Positions 11,126 to 23,138 of a stretch of 64,000 nt of DNA are shown here, one piece after another. A model generated the notes under the pieces. It searched no databases, was not told the DNA's origin, and saw nothing but the letters and a program-made list of their open reading frames with translations. The position numbers were made by a program, and so were the translations under genes. Numbering within the stretch: position 1 is the first letter of the stretch; each line of letters begins with the position of its first letter. Origin of the DNA: Zhengitettix transpicula (taxonomy: Eukaryota > Arthropoda > Insecta > Orthoptera > Tetrigidae); contig CM073591.1 of NCBI GenBank assembly GCA_037074705.1, forward strand, positions 10,491,087-10,555,086, in the 5' to 3' direction.

Positions 11126-11630
11126 GTGTAGACAGGCTATGTATAGGGTAATCCACATAGTGGCAACTCCCCTCTTATAGCATAGGAAAGGGATTTGAAA
11201 GGGGGGATGCGAAAGAGTGGAAGAAGGTTGCCAAGGGTTAACTAGGGGCCCCAGGGTTTAGTTTAAGGAACCTACCCGGCATTCGCCTAAAAGTAATGCA
11301 GGACAAACCCTATAAAAACCTGCATCACATAGGTCGGGCATTTGGTACTTGTCCCACACCCCTTCCAATGGCGGGAGAGGGGTTTGCTATGGGGTCACCA
11401 TTCCTTGGCCAGTTTAGAAGGCAGCTGGCCGACTATTCCAATAGGAGTAGCTGGCAACTCTTACCATATGCCCAAGGTCTGCGGCCCCGGAACATACACC
11501 TCTCAAAACAGGCCAAGGTGCCTCGGCATGTTCAAAAATCCAGAGAGTTGGGAAGGCCTCCCCAAAGGTAGCACCCGCCAGAGCTCTCTGGGAAAGTTTA
11601 CCTGTGAGAGAATCCTTTCACAGGATGCCT
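11126..11630 (+). repeat. Dispersed ~500-550 bp repeat, copy 3
   Basis: Same unit as 5741-6264, here with the fuller left edge GTGTAGACAGGCTATGTATA before GGGTAATCCACATAG. It lies in the Pde11 intron and ends about 40 bp before the next Pde11 exon, so the insertion sits close to the acceptor region. The short frames at 11296-11760 are inside it or on its antisense. Confidence 0.85.
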
Positions 11631-11669
11631 TGTATTCAATAATCAGTAACATTTGAAATTTCAATATAG

Positions 11670-11750
11670 GGTGATGCAGAAAGAGCTGCAGGAAGAAAAC
11701 CAATTCCAATGATGGACAGGACTCAGCCAGATCAGCAAGCTGCTTCACAG
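11670..11750 (+). CDS. Pde11: Pde11-type phosphodiesterase, catalytic-domain exon 4 (in window)
   Basis: An 81-bp phase 0/0 exon between AATATAG and GTAAAA. It encodes GDAERAAGRKPIPMMDR, the conserved GD.ER....PIPMMDR loop of class I phosphodiesterases, and ends in AASQ. That Gln is the invariant purine-selective glutamine that contacts the cyclic nucleotide base; the next exon continues VGF, as in the family. Its short length kept it below the size of obvious open frames. Confidence 0.88.
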
Positions 11751-11883
11751 GTAAAAACATTTCAGTACATTATAACTCAATTAAATTAACTTACATTAAC
11801 AAAAATATATTTAACACAACTGTCAATTCTACACTAGAAACTTATGTTCATATAACATGATATTTTCCTCTTAACAAAATTAG

Positions 11884-12123
11884 GTTGGGTTTTTGACTGG
11901 AATTTGTATCCCATGTTACTCGCTGCTCCATCAACTAATACCAGAGACAAAGCCCATGCTAGAACAGTGCCATGCAAATTTGGCCCGTTGGAAGCGTATT
12001 GATGAACAAGACCAAATATTACGAGCTCAAGGCCGGTCTGAATCTGCAAACGACGCTCTTCGCAGCTTATCAGCCAAGCTGGGGAAGACGTCCATATCTG
12101 AAGAGGAAACTCGTGATGCATAA
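11884..12123 (+). CDS. Pde11: Pde11-type phosphodiesterase, C-terminal exon with stop
   Basis: Starts after AAAATTAG and encodes VGFLTGICIPCYSLLHQL, the end of the catalytic domain (the Phe is the aromatic clamp of the nucleotide pocket). A helical tail with KPMLEQC..NL..W follows, then a 30-residue Ser/Glu-rich end and TAA at 12121-12123. Domain end and tail length are normal, so the 3' end of the gene is intact. The five exons give about 261 residues. Confidence 0.9.
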   Translation, partial: VGFLTGICIPCYSLLHQLIPETKPMLEQCHANLARWKRIDEQDQILRAQGRSESANDALRSLSAKLGKTSISEEETRDA

Positions 12124-13900
12124 ATGTTATATTTTCTATAAAGACTGAAATAATGAAAAGTCATTAAATGTACCTCGTAACATTATCCCTAATATAGGTG
12201 TCATTTAATTATTAAGCAATTTATTTTACCAAAGTATTCAACATATTTTATGAAAATCAATTTACATTGTTGTAAGGCATTCCATTGAATATCAGAAATT
12301 TAATAATAAATGTATGATCCATTTAACAGACATAATTATAACATTGTATAAAAATCTTCCTTGAATAATGTAAGTACTGTGAGGAGTGAGTGTTATCATT
12401 CTGAATTGTAATGGTGATAAGAAGGAAAATATTTTTGGAACATTTCTAACTTTCATACTGAAGATTCCATAAAATGTAGTTGTTATATTTACATTTGAAA
12501 ATTGTATTGATATGAATGAATAAGAGAAATCGCTTGCACATAATCATGTCATTGACCCATCTGCAAAATATCACTGTATATATTTATAAGTTGTTGTTAT
12601 TTAGATTAAGATAAAAGTTAAGTATAATTGTCAATATCTTCTATAATTGTTAGATACTTGTGAGTATATATGTTCTTGGAGAGAAATAATTTCCAACCAC
12701 CATTATGCTATGGTTTAACAATTTATTGATGTATCAACACATAATTTATTACTTCAAGTTATGATTATATGCAACAGGGAATGTAAAATTGTCATTGTGA
12801 TATTATGAAACAAAGAAAGTATCGGTATGCCTTTTTGTATTAAGTTTAAAATGATTTGTATGAAACTTTCCAAAAATGAAGTGCATTACACTAAAGCTAG
12901 TCATATATTTAAATTAAGACATAAATGTACAGCCAGTTTATTCATTTGAATATGGGGAAACATCATTTCCTGGTAAAGTAATATTTTTCAAGTAACATAA
13001 TTTGTCTTTATGAAAGGGAAATGATTATTCTAAGGAAATAGTTGAGTAAATCAAGATTTTAATCGCGAAAAGGTCTATTTTCATATTTATTTTGTACTAT
13101 AATCTACCTATTGCTGTAACTTGCACATTTGTATAAGATTCTAAACAAAAATATTTAACATCTACCTGAATTATTATTTATGTGAAACCCCTAAGAAAAA
13201 TTCATTGAATATGTTTCCACAGATTTTGGGGACTGATAAAGGTAGGTGTTCCACAAGGGTTTATTCAGCACAACATATCAGGTTCACTGTTAGCTTGAAT
13301 CATTGTATTTATTGAATTACTCAAACTCGGATGCAGAGGTAACCATCACTAATAACATACTGAGTAAGCTATCGATGATGTAACCAGATATTTGGAATCT
13401 GTGGTGCATAAAAAGGTATTTGAAAAGTCAATTAAATATATAAATGTATAATATTAACATTGTCATACACATACAGGGATTTAAGATAATATACTAAATT
13501 ATAACATAATTTGCAGATTTGTTTGAAAATATTCACTCAATGAATGGAAATTTTGTATTTCCAGTTGAAGTTATTCAGTTTCAATTGATTTTTATATACC
13601 AGAAGTTTATTATATTTTTACAGAACCTGAATCTAAAGCAATGTTTACATGAGTTGTAGTTCAAATAAATAAATAAATATATATATGTTATATCAAGAGA
13701 TTTAATGTGTTATAAATAGGTCCTGTGTATTTAATTATTAACTTTATTGAGTTTTGTGATTCTAAGTATTTAAGATAGTTGAAAAATGTAATTAAACTCT
13801 TTATCAAACAATTGTCAGTCCATTAAAGTCAAATATGCTTTTGAAACAAAAACAAACAATGGCGTTTATTTTTCTTTAATAAAAAATAAATAAGTAGCTT
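12124..13900 (+). other. Probable Pde11 3' UTR and downstream spacer
   Basis: About 1.8 kb of AT-rich DNA with few obvious repeats follows the stop. Possible polyadenylation signals include AATAAA within the run near 13666 and at 13878. The true end cannot be fixed from sequence. Confidence 0.45.
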
Positions 13901-15168
13901 AATTGCATTCGACCAGTCGTTTCATCAAAATGACAGATGACGATTTTTAAGGTTGAAGTTTTATTGAACCTAAGGCTTCCTGTATTGTACGCTCGTCTTT
14001 TAAACTACGAATTATAACACAATGGCGGAGTTAAAGTCTCCATATCGATATCGTGACTTGTATAATCGATTATGATCGACTTCTCTATAACAATCGTCAG
14101 ATTTAATAACTAAGGTTACGAAGCGTTCTAATAACAGCAGACATGAAAGAGGAATTAATTTCATCCTTAAAAAATGAATGGACGTAAATAACTTCAAACT
14201 TTTGTAATTCATAAAGTTTACTTTTTCACTAAATATGTTTTTAATCCTATTTATTCGAGAAGAATATCTGATATCTTGGATATTTGAGCAGAATCAGGTA
14301 TGAGCACTAGTAAATAGATTTCTTTTAAGGGTTCCAATAGTTTGTATATTACTGTAGTGGACTTTCAGGTCTTAAAATTCTTCACATCTGTTCCGTTCCT
14401 CGCTTTAAAAATCGGGATAAGAATCCTCGATTTATGCAAATAAAAAAAGTAATTTTTTCTGTCACTGGTCTCCTCAATATATCCTTTTCTGAGTGAGTTG
14501 AAAAATTGGTTCTTTCATTGTAATTGTTCACCCACTTAAAATAATATTTATATTGTACATGACAAATTTTATTAGTTCATCCTTTGTATAATATAATATA
14601 AAGTTTTATTGGATTTTTTCCCCCATCAGTTGATTGATTACATTGTGTTAATACAATTTTCTAGATTAGTCTTAATTTAACAGAAGAATACTGTATATTA
14701 ATCCAGAGAGAGAAAGATTTAAAGCCAAATTCCATTATTACAGTTCTTAAACACAATTAAATATTCTTTAGGGCTACTAAATTAATATTATATTCTGTTT
14801 AGAAATGGTAATTGTACATTTAGATGCTCACTGCATTCCTCATGGGAACAAAATGGATTACATACACTTTAGAAGGAACTACATGTTATATACAATTCTA
14901 CAAAGAAATTTTGCACGGAACTTTTAAATGTTCCTGGTATTCCTCAAAGGTACAATATGGATTTTGCATGAGTCTGTCAGTCTAATTCCTATTCACATGA
15001 GTCATTAACCACATAATACTCTTATAATAAATATAATTTAACCTTATTTCTTATGAGGTGGACATGGGTGTTTATTTATTGCTATATTTGAAGAGTTATC
15101 AGTTGTTGAAGTAAGTATTGTCACTTCTTGACTCTACCGCCCTGACCTCTTTAGAGCCTTGGCCTCTT
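13901..15168. other. Intergenic spacer between Pde11 and mod(mdg4)
   Basis: No gene recognised. At 14022-14075 a 17-codon frame begins with a favourable context (CACAATGGCG) and overlaps ATATCGATATCG and AATCGATT motifs. The frame is too short to call as a gene. Confidence 0.4.
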
Positions 15169-15361
15169 TAAGAATCATAGCTCATTCCCTACTTTACTTC
15201 TCTATACCCCTACTTACAACTTTCTTAGGTTCTTTTCCGCATTCTGCTATAATCTCTTTTTTATCTTTTTAAGAATAATAGCTCATTCCGTACTTTCCTT
15301 CTCTATACCCCTACTTTCAACTTTCTTAGCTTCTTTTCAGCATTGTGCAACAATCTCATAT
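15169..15361. repeat. Tandem duplication, period about 101 bp
   Basis: AGAATCATAGCTCATTCC...CTCTATACCCCTACTT...CTTTCTTAGGTTCTTTTC near 15171 recurs near 15271 with several substitutions. The preceding stretch with CTTGACTCTACCGCCCTGA and GAGCCTTGGCCTCTTTAA resembles the body of the SINE at 35365-35602. Confidence 0.75.
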
Positions 15362-15559
15362 TTGATCTTCTCCCTCCTGGTATACCATCCAGAACTTGCT
15401 TTCTTCTAGTCAGTGCCACAAACCACTGGTCTTCTTATATCAATAACTGTTACTATATCCCAGACCTTTGTACAAGTCTAGTAGTTCTTTTTCCATTCTT
15501 ATTCCCCAACCTTCGTAATCCTTTATATCTTATTCTCCCAAACGTTTGACGAGGATCAT

Positions 15560-16636
15560 GTCTCTCTCTCATACATAACTATGGCAGTGCAGGGAGAGCG
15601 AAGGGCACATTTAAAGGGGATTTTCAGCAGGTTACAATTCTCATTATGTCGGAGAAGCAGGAATTTTTTTTAGTAAAAATAGAATTAAACTGACTGTGCG
15701 GATTAATCCAGTAGTAGTTTTGCTTATCATGTGAGCACACAGACTGTTGCAATTATGGATGTAGGCAAATAAGAAAGACGAATACTAGAGTGTTGGCAAC
15801 TATGCAGGCAGGAGTGTTTTGGAAGCAAAATTATCTACAATAAGACGCGTTGTAGAAGACATCGTAGACAGAGCAGAGCAAGGTAAGAGAGAACCTGTTG
15901 TTTTCGTCCAGTGGATTATTATTTATGAAAATCTTTCTACAATTACACGTGTTTTTGGATATACAAGATACTACATAAAAACTGTGATTACTTCAAAGGT
16001 ACTGCAGCAACAGAGACGAAGCTTAATGTGTAATATCTGTGACGAAGCCGAATAGTGTGGTGTTTTGACAGTTGTTGTGGAGGTACCCGCATTATTTCAA
16101 AGGAAAAAAAGGTAATAATATTTATGATCATTTTCTGAACACTGACGCGAATGATGACGACTCGTGTGTTCTTTATTAAGTGATCGGTGCAGTTGTCGTA
16201 CTTTCCATGTAATGAGATTCACTTGCGAGCCAGACGAAACAATGTAACCCATTTTTACGCTTTGTTTCCGCTCAAATTCTGACCATGTATATAACGCCTT
16301 ATTTGTTTGTTTGATTTGTGAGGGTTTCGGGAGTATCTACCGGTAAATTTACTTGCACACAGAAATTGAGTAATAAAATTTATTTGTAAGATAATGAATT
16401 AAAAATCATTTATTATGATTTAATCTAAGCCTAATATGCTTTATAGAACTGAAAATCTCGTATTGACAGTTTTAAAAGCTAATCCATTTGTATACTGAAT
16501 ATTTTATTTATTAGTTTTTTTAAAAAAATGGCTCAGTATCTTAAATTCTGGTCTCATTTGTAAACGGCTACATGCCATTTGTACATTGTTAACCTATTTG
16601 TTGTGTTACTTTGTATAATCATACATCTTCTTTCAG
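15560..16636 (+). promoter_or_regulatory. Presumed mod(mdg4) promoter / 5' UTR region
   Basis: This region upstream of the start-codon exon is less AT-rich in places. It has two possible non-coding exon ends: GAGCAAG|GTAAGAGA at 15882/15883 and AAAAAAG|GTAATAAT near 16110. The first is the stronger donor. The start-codon exon has a clear acceptor (TTCTTTCAG at 16628-16636), so at least one upstream 5' UTR exon is required. Which one is used is not determinable here. Confidence 0.35.
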
Positions 16637-16644
16637 AGAATACA

Positions 16645-16839
16645 ATGATGACTGGGTCTGATGCTGATCAATTTTCTCTAAAGTGGAATAACTTTCACAA
16701 AAATCTTCAGTCTGGATTCCATTCCCTACTGCAAGAAGTTGATCTCGTTGATGTAACTCTTGCAGCTGACGGACAGTTTGTACAGGCTCACAAAATTGTT
16801 TTGTCTGTGTGCAGCCCATATTTCAAACAGCTGTTTAAA
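16645..16839 (+). CDS. mod(mdg4): mod(mdg4)-type BTB protein, common exon 1 (start, BTB N-half)
   Basis: Encodes the N-terminus and first half of a BTB/POZ domain of the insect ttk group. [13 protein letters not shown] opens the domain, followed by [20 protein letters not shown] and [15 protein letters not shown] domains mediate dimer and multimer formation in the nucleus; in Drosophila Mod(mdg4) this underlies insulator and chromatin-boundary function. Two Met codons are adjacent (16645 and 16648); the first has A at -3. The exon follows TTTCAG at 16636, so only 8 bases of 5' UTR are in it, and it ends in phase 0 at TTTAAA|GTAAGT. Similarity to Mod(mdg4) (FSL-WNNF, AGFH/SGFH, AH..VLSVCSP-F) is closer than to Lola (FCLRWNNHQ). 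Confidence 0.92.
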
Positions 16840-17119
16840 GTAAGTATTACTTGGTGGTTCCAAAAAACTGAAATGTCATTTATTGTGAACAAGTGTTTTT
16901 CCCAACGAAGAAAGTATATTATGTAATGAGCAGACGTGTATCTCTGCGTAAGTCAATGGACTACCCAAACGAAATTACTTGTAATTAGATATATATTAAT
17001 TTGTGTAAATGCTCATTACCTGAGTGTTCAATTTACCATATCTTATGATTTATTTTGTTTTATTACCATTCAGATCTTTTAATGTTTGTACTAGTGCTTG
17101 TTTTCCTTTATTTTTCTAG
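16840..17119 (+). other. mod(mdg4) intron 1
   Basis: Bounded by GTAAGT and TTTTTCTAG. Nothing else seen. Confidence 0.85.
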
Positions 17120-17293
17120 GTAAATCCCTGTAAACATCCAATAGTTATTTTGAAGGATGTTTGCCATAAAGAGCTTATTGCTATATTACAGTTTATGTAT
17201 CAAGGTGAGGTAAATGTAAGACAGGAGGAACTTGCTACATTCCTGAAGACGGCAGAACTTCTACAAGTGAAGGGATTGACGGGAAATGACTCG
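17120..17293 (+). CDS. mod(mdg4): mod(mdg4)-type BTB protein, common exon 2 (BTB C-half)
   Basis: A 58-codon phase 0/0 exon completing the BTB domain. HPIVILKDVCHKEL and LQFMYQGEVNVRQEEL are followed by FLKTAELLQVKGLTGND. The FMYQGEVNV and LQVKGLTGN blocks are the hallmarks of the insect BTB/ttk family and match Mod(mdg4) well. The exon is flanked by TTCTAG and GTGAGT. With exon 1 the domain is about 115 residues, the usual length. Confidence 0.93.
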
Positions 17294-17959
17294 GTGAGTA
17301 ACGTAATACTGTTTTCAAATTTACACACACTTAATGGGCTAATTGGTTTCAAATAATTTAATAATCTTTAAAGTTAAAATTGAAAGATTTATAGCTGAAA
17401 AAAGTAAATAAGTTAGAAAAAATACCAAAAATTAGCTTTGGAGAGAAAAGGTTTTCCCAGTAATTTTGTTCTGCGTATAATTCTTGTGTTCCAACCTTCT
17501 CCAATGTTATCACAAACATTGACCTAGGTTGAAACCTGAAAGAATATTTCAAATTAGTACAAACTGCTTGGTGTATCTTTTCATTGAATGTGTATCAGGA
17601 TGTAATATTTAATATAATATAATAATAACACTTTTACCCAGCACTTGTCCACACATCTCGCAATTTATGGCTATTCATGACTAAGTTGTTTATATTTTAA
17701 ATAGTATTTTGACACTCACACCAAATTATTATAACTCTTTAAAGAACTTTCCAAGATTTTGTTTTTCAGATGTTCAAATTTCAACTGAATTAACTTACAT
17801 GTTTCTGAAAGCAATTTTAATGAATGTGGATTGAAAATTCACCAAGACGTTTGTTGTAGTTTGTAAATCACCTGAGAATTCTACTAATTTTACTTATTGC
17901 TTGGTATTTATGAATTATAAATAAATGGTGATTCATGACAATTATTTTTCATTTTACAG
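17294..17959 (+). other. mod(mdg4) intron 2
   Basis: GTGAGT to TTTTACAG. AT-rich; the minus-strand frame at 17358-17552 has no domain. Confidence 0.85.
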
Positions 17960-18046
17960 GCACCAGGAGATGATAGGAATGAAAACAGTTCATCTCCATT
18001 TCAACCACTTCCTCAGAAGAGGCAATCATCTACAAATTTACATGAA
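17960..18046 (+). CDS. mod(mdg4): mod(mdg4)-type BTB protein, common exon 3 (linker)
   Basis: A 29-codon phase 0/0 exon between ATTTTACAG and GTGAGA. It encodes a low-complexity hydrophilic linker, APGDDRNENSSSPFQPLPQK and a short tail. There is no domain; it is accepted because both splice sites and frame join exons 2 and 4 without a stop. It is too short to stand out as an open frame. Confidence 0.8.
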
Positions 18047-18459
18047 GTGAGAATGACTCTATAAGTTTTAAAAAATTAGAAAGTAGGAATTTGTCGTTTG
18101 TTTGGTTGCAACAGTACAAGACTGTTTTTTTTTAATTAATCCTTTTAAATCTCAGAAAAATTAAATGTATTTTCAAATTGTCTGTAATTTGGCTACTTAT
18201 TTATCTAATATTTAATATGTAATATTATATTTATCATTTCATATATAAATTTATTGTTATTTTAATGAATGAAAACTGATTAAAAATAGTTGTTGTTTAA
18301 ATTAAATTCCATTAAAAAATTTTCAACCAATTTCCACCAGCTTTTACAATGGAAAATTCCATTCTCAAATTTGGGATGCTTTGTTCATTTTTATTACTGT
18401 AATCTTTATAATGATTTATTATTGTGCAAAGTTGTATAAGATATTTTATATTTTTTCAG
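18047..18459 (+). other. mod(mdg4) intron 3
   Basis: AT-rich, from GTGAGA to TTTTTTCAG. Nothing else seen. Confidence 0.8.
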
Positions 18460-18757
18460 GTAACACAAATATATCACGATATAAATAAATTACCACACCG
18501 TGTTTCCGACAATGAACATGCAATTTCTGCTCCTCCACCAATAAAACGAATACATTCGGAACCAACGCCGAGACCACCAAGCCCTCCAGTCCAAACTGAA
18601 GACTTAAAACCATCGGAATTTGATGTCAGAATTCCGAAAATGGAAACAGTTGAACTTGATTCAGATCCAGAAGAGACACAAAATTCAATGCAAGACGATC
18701 CACTAACTCAGCTACTGTCCAGTGAGAGCAGTCATTCTCATCCAGACATTACAATAG
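18460..18757 (+). CDS. mod(mdg4): mod(mdg4)-type BTB protein, common exon 4 (Pro/Ser/acidic linker)
   Basis: Enters in phase 0 and leaves in phase 1 at ACAATAG|GTAAGG. Encodes about 99 residues: a Pro-rich part (APPPIKRIHSEPTPRPPSPP), then an acidic part with VRIPKMETVELDSDPEE and DDPLTQLLSSESSH. This disordered region links the BTB platform to the variable C-terminus. The PKME followed by an acidic run loosely resembles an extended sumoylation motif, which is inference only; Drosophila Mod(mdg4) is known to be sumoylated. The open frame continues past the donor to 18888, but the downstream part is hydrophobic intron sequence. Confidence 0.87.
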
Positions 18758-19157
18758 GTAAGGTATTCAACATGCATAAACTTTTCAGCAAATTTATTGT
18801 GATTCAAATTTACGAATCTATTGTGTGCATATTTTTCTGTAGGTTTGTGTTGGATGGAAACTTAATTTTTATTAATTATATTACTTAATTCATTTCATAA
18901 TCCAATTTTATGCAGTAACATTTGTATCTAGTTAAAGACCTCTTTTCTTACTGTACTGGTTTACAATATTAAGGTTCTTATGACAATATGGACAACTTAA
19001 ATTTCCTTAGTACTGTTTGTATATAATAGGAAGATTTCATGTTGCTTCATATAGGTTTTTCCTATTCAATGAATATTCATAAAATCTATGTCCTGAAAGT
19101 TTGTTATCAATTCATAGTAGATTTATGTGACTATAAGGTTTATATCTTGTGTTCCAG

Positions 19158-19214
19158 GTACAAACGCAGACTTGAGTAATGTGCCAGGAGTCTCTCAGGA
19201 TGCCAACAATCAAG
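19158..19214 (+). CDS. mod(mdg4): mod(mdg4)-type BTB protein, common exon 5 (last shared exon)
   Basis: A 57-bp phase 1/1 exon between TGTTCCAG and CAAG|GTAGGT. It completes a split Gly codon, encodes TNADLSNVPGVSQDANNQ and leaves a single G. Every alternative terminal exon downstream supplies the other two bases of that codon. Because the exon is phase 1/1, skipping it would keep the frame, so isoforms with or without its 19 residues are possible. It ends the common region at codon 270; the Drosophila common region is longer (about 400 residues). Confidence 0.8.
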
Positions 19215-19367
19215 GTAGGTGGTGCTGAGTGTTATTCAACAGATATACAAATGTACATTATTTCTTAAAAAGCATAGTATTTTTGGTCCGAAAACAACTC
19301 GATGTTACCTTTGTTATTACTTCATATATAGGTGAAATATTAAAGGAACTAATGGTAATGTGGGATT

Positions 19368-19687
19368 GTGTAATTAATTATTATGGAGAGGAAAGAGAGA
19401 TAGCAGGTGATTTACCTTAAATTGAGAGTTGGTATCGCCTCAGTGTGCCAATTTTTTCCTCAAGACAACAGGATTCCACCTAGTTGAAAGCCAACTGCAC
19501 AGGGTTCGGCCATTCAAGTTTGAATTTGACACTGTGCATTCAGCCAACATTAGGTTTATTCTTGTTCTGTCTTGAGGAAGGGGGCTTGGTCCCTTGAAAA
19601 TTTGTCATGTATCTACTGTCCAACCTTGTGACACCAACTCCCAATTTAGAGTAATTCATCTCGCTTTCCTGTCCACAATAATTAATT
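19368..19687. repeat. Foldback element, about 320 bp (separate family)
   Basis: TAATTAATTATTATGGAGAG on the left pairs with CTGTCCACAATAATTAATTA on the right. TTAAATTGAGAGTTGGTATC pairs with GACACCAACTCCCAATTTA, and CCTCAAGACAACAG pairs with CTGTCTTGAGGAAG. The loop carries CCAACTGCACAGGG. The short frame 19229-19420 overlaps it. Confidence 0.8.
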
Positions 19688-22600
19688 AGGCAAAATATTA
19701 TATACAATTTATACGAGTACTTTACTTCCCTTCGCCTACAGTTTCATGTGAGACCAAATGTAATGATACTCAATTCGTGATTCTATAAGTTTGTCCGTCG
19801 GGGTCAGATGTGAAAACCATCCTAAGATGTCAAATTGTAGGTCAGGTGTTTAAAAATTGAAATAGAGGACAATGCACTTGTATGTCTGTAAAAATAAAAT
19901 TATCAAATATAATATTTTGAATTATTTATTGATAGTTATTCAAGGTACTGTTTCTATATACATGCACAATGTAAATAAATCTTTAAATAAAAAATGTTAT
20001 ATTTGCAAAATTTGGCAAGAAAAGAGAGGGAGTTTTATTGCATCAACAAACTTAATGTGATAATTGTCATTAATTTTACAACATATTAAGAACATTTAAT
20101 AACACTTGTGTATTGAGTAAGCATTTTTGATTAATTAAATATAATTAATTTGTCCATTTTATGGGAGATGCCTGTTTTTATCTTTGTAGACGTATGTATA
20201 CATATGATTAGATATTATCTTATTTGTTAAGCAAAATATTTGACCATTTAGGCTACATTCAGAAACATTAGTCAATATTTAAGAAATTGACAGAATTGAG
20301 AGAATTTCTGCAAATCATGAGTAAACCTAATTTGAATTTCATAGAATTCTATATTTATTTTGCACCCTCTTTACTATTTTCAAATGAATGTCTGCAATGT
20401 CACCTTAAATTTATCTCAACCTGCTAATGCACAATTCTTATTAAACATGTTTAATTTTAGTTATATTGTGTTTTTAATTTTGTTGAATACTGCAATTGAC
20501 TTCAGAAGAAGAATGTAACCAAAATTTGTTGGAATGAAATTACATAGTTTAATTGAACTTTTCACAAATGCTTTACTATTTTGTCGTTCGTTTGTTTCAT
20601 TAGTTTAAACTTATTCTCTGAAGATAGAGATTATGTTGAAATTCATTTAGTACTTTTGATTAGTTATACAGGACCCCGTGTGTATACTTTGTGATGGTAA
20701 CTTGATGGGTATTGCAATGAGTCATTTTATATGTATATTTGCATCATAACATTACAATTTCTAATAGTTTCACTCCAGGAAAAAAATTCCTAGAATATTT
20801 GTGTCAGCTGTCTCCCCCATTTTTGGTTAGGTTTTTCTCATTTATAAGTACTACTACTACACAATTAGTAGAAAAAATATATATAATTCATGAATTTTAT
20901 AATTCTTACTTGTGCCAAGGCAGGAAAACAAAATGATGGAATGAGATATTTATTAAAATAAAACTTTTGTAATTTAAAAATAACACAAAAAATGCTACGT
21001 AATTTATATGGTGTAATGAATAATAATTATAGGATATTTTTGTAATTTCTGTACAATTCTTGACTTCTTAGTAGGAATTTAACCAAATTCTAATAAACTG
21101 TGTGTTTACTAAGAACAACATATATTCAAGTGTTAGTACAACTTGAACGTTAAAGCATCAAAGTACTTTCATTTGTTGAGTGAAAGATTGTAGTTTACCA
21201 GAGTATTTTAAATTCTTACTTCCAAAGTATGTAGGATTTGTAAATGAAGGGCAGGGAAAGAATATATACAGCTCGTGGTCTTCCTTTCAGGCTGTAGACC
21301 AATGGAAGCCACTTGGTATTGTCTGCACCTTCAAATCTTCATTTGTTTTTACAAAGTAAAAATGAAAGTGCACAGTGCGCACAGACCTCTGAATACATGG
21401 CACCGTTTTTTTTTTTTTACATATGTTGAAACTAAAATTAAATGTTGTCATAGCAGTCGAAATTAAATATTATGAATTTATTTTAGTGACATTAAGGAAA
21501 ACTGAATTTAGTAATTTTATGAAGTTTATTGGAATGTGAAATTATGTTATTGTTTCTTTTTTAAGTTGAAAGAATATTTCTTTTGTCTTTTACTAATTTG
21601 AACATTAACGGACACTCAAAAAATGGTATCATTATGCAGATTCCAGATATGGTTTGTAAAGTTGTAATCGTTAATCAATTTTGGGGGCCATATACTAACT
21701 AGCACCCAACCTTCTCTCAGACTAGAGAGAATTTTTTTTTGTTACGGGTGTGATTAAATAAATGATATAATTAGGTTAGTCATTTAATAGAAAATGCAAA
21801 TGTGCTTCCAATTCCTCGGATATTGTGTATATGTGTGTGTGCAAACAACATTATATGTTGTTCAGTTACAGAAAAAGATTTATAATTAAAAATAGTTTAA
21901 GGAATTGGTAAACTGATTGTTCTTATTGCTTCAATCACTTATTATTTCATGCATCAAGTTCCTATTTCATTGTGCACACCAATATTTACATCTAGTTTTG
22001 TTGTTTGTGTCAACGTGGGTTGTTTGGCTGTTTAGAAAATCAGAATAATGATCATGAGTGTCATTGTGGCTTTCAGAGTTTTACGGAGACAATTATTTAT
22101 AATATATATTTGTATGCATTAATTACAATTTACAATACTAAACATCCACTATCAAGGAACCCTGCTCGAATTCAAAATTGTTTCACTGAATCATTTCTTG
22201 TGTAATTGGCCAAAATATTGGCATAAATTGTATTTATAATATCATTAGTGAACCGTGCAGTTTGTCTTACAAAAAACATTTCATGACTATTAAAAACAAC
22301 ATGCAATTACTATTTTATATCATCTACATTGGTCAAAAATCTAGGCTGCCTATTCAAACTGTAGTTAACTACAGTCTCTCTGATGTTTTATTGTTATTTA
22401 TTACAGCATTGTTGCTTGTGCGATAATGTTAATTAACAATTCTTACAGCTTGGAGAAAAGTTATTCAAAAATTATTTTTTTTTCAACATTTTGCACAGGA
22501 ATTGTTTTATCTTTTATCCCTGTCAAAGTTTAATTGAGAAAATTAATGATTCGCTGCATATTTTCATTTAATTAAAAACCCGATTATCTGAAGAGGATCT

Positions 22601-23138
22601 CAGAAAAACACCATCTGGAATTTGATGGAATAGGTAAGAAATTTGTATCAAAAACTTCTCTATTATTAACACTGATACTATATTAAAATTCTAATTTTTA
22701 ACATTTAATTGTACTAATATGTATCTTAAAACACGGGGGACTATGTGTAGCAAGGTATTTGTTTTAGTTATTATTTTATTTTTGCTATTTAGTTTGGGTT
22801 CTGGAAGAAGAAAGAGAGCTTAAAAATGTCTTGACATTTCAGTCTGTGCGAGTTTCTTGTAAGTTGGCTTTGTGCTGCTATACGATTAGCTATTTCTGGC
22901 TGTAAATATTATTTACCAATTTATTTTGTTTGTTGTCTTAAAATAACTTGATCAACTTTTTGCTTCAAATGCCATTCATTAGCAAAAATTTATTTTGTTG
23001 GGTGGAATAAATTTTATAATTTATTATTTTCTTATATATTTATGCCTGCAAAGCACTACACTAAACATTGAATAAGGACAGAAGGAACAAAAGTTGTTTT
23101 TTTGGAAATGAATTCCCAAGTAACGAAAATCAAAACAT

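Noticed and set aside
16619..16819. Minus-strand frame over BTB exon 1
   Set aside because: Shadow of the conserved BTB coding sequence on the plus strand.
18758..18888. Extension of the exon 4 frame past the donor
   Set aside because: Hydrophobic AT-rich residues (intron-like) after a good donor GTAAGG, and exon 5 fits in phase.
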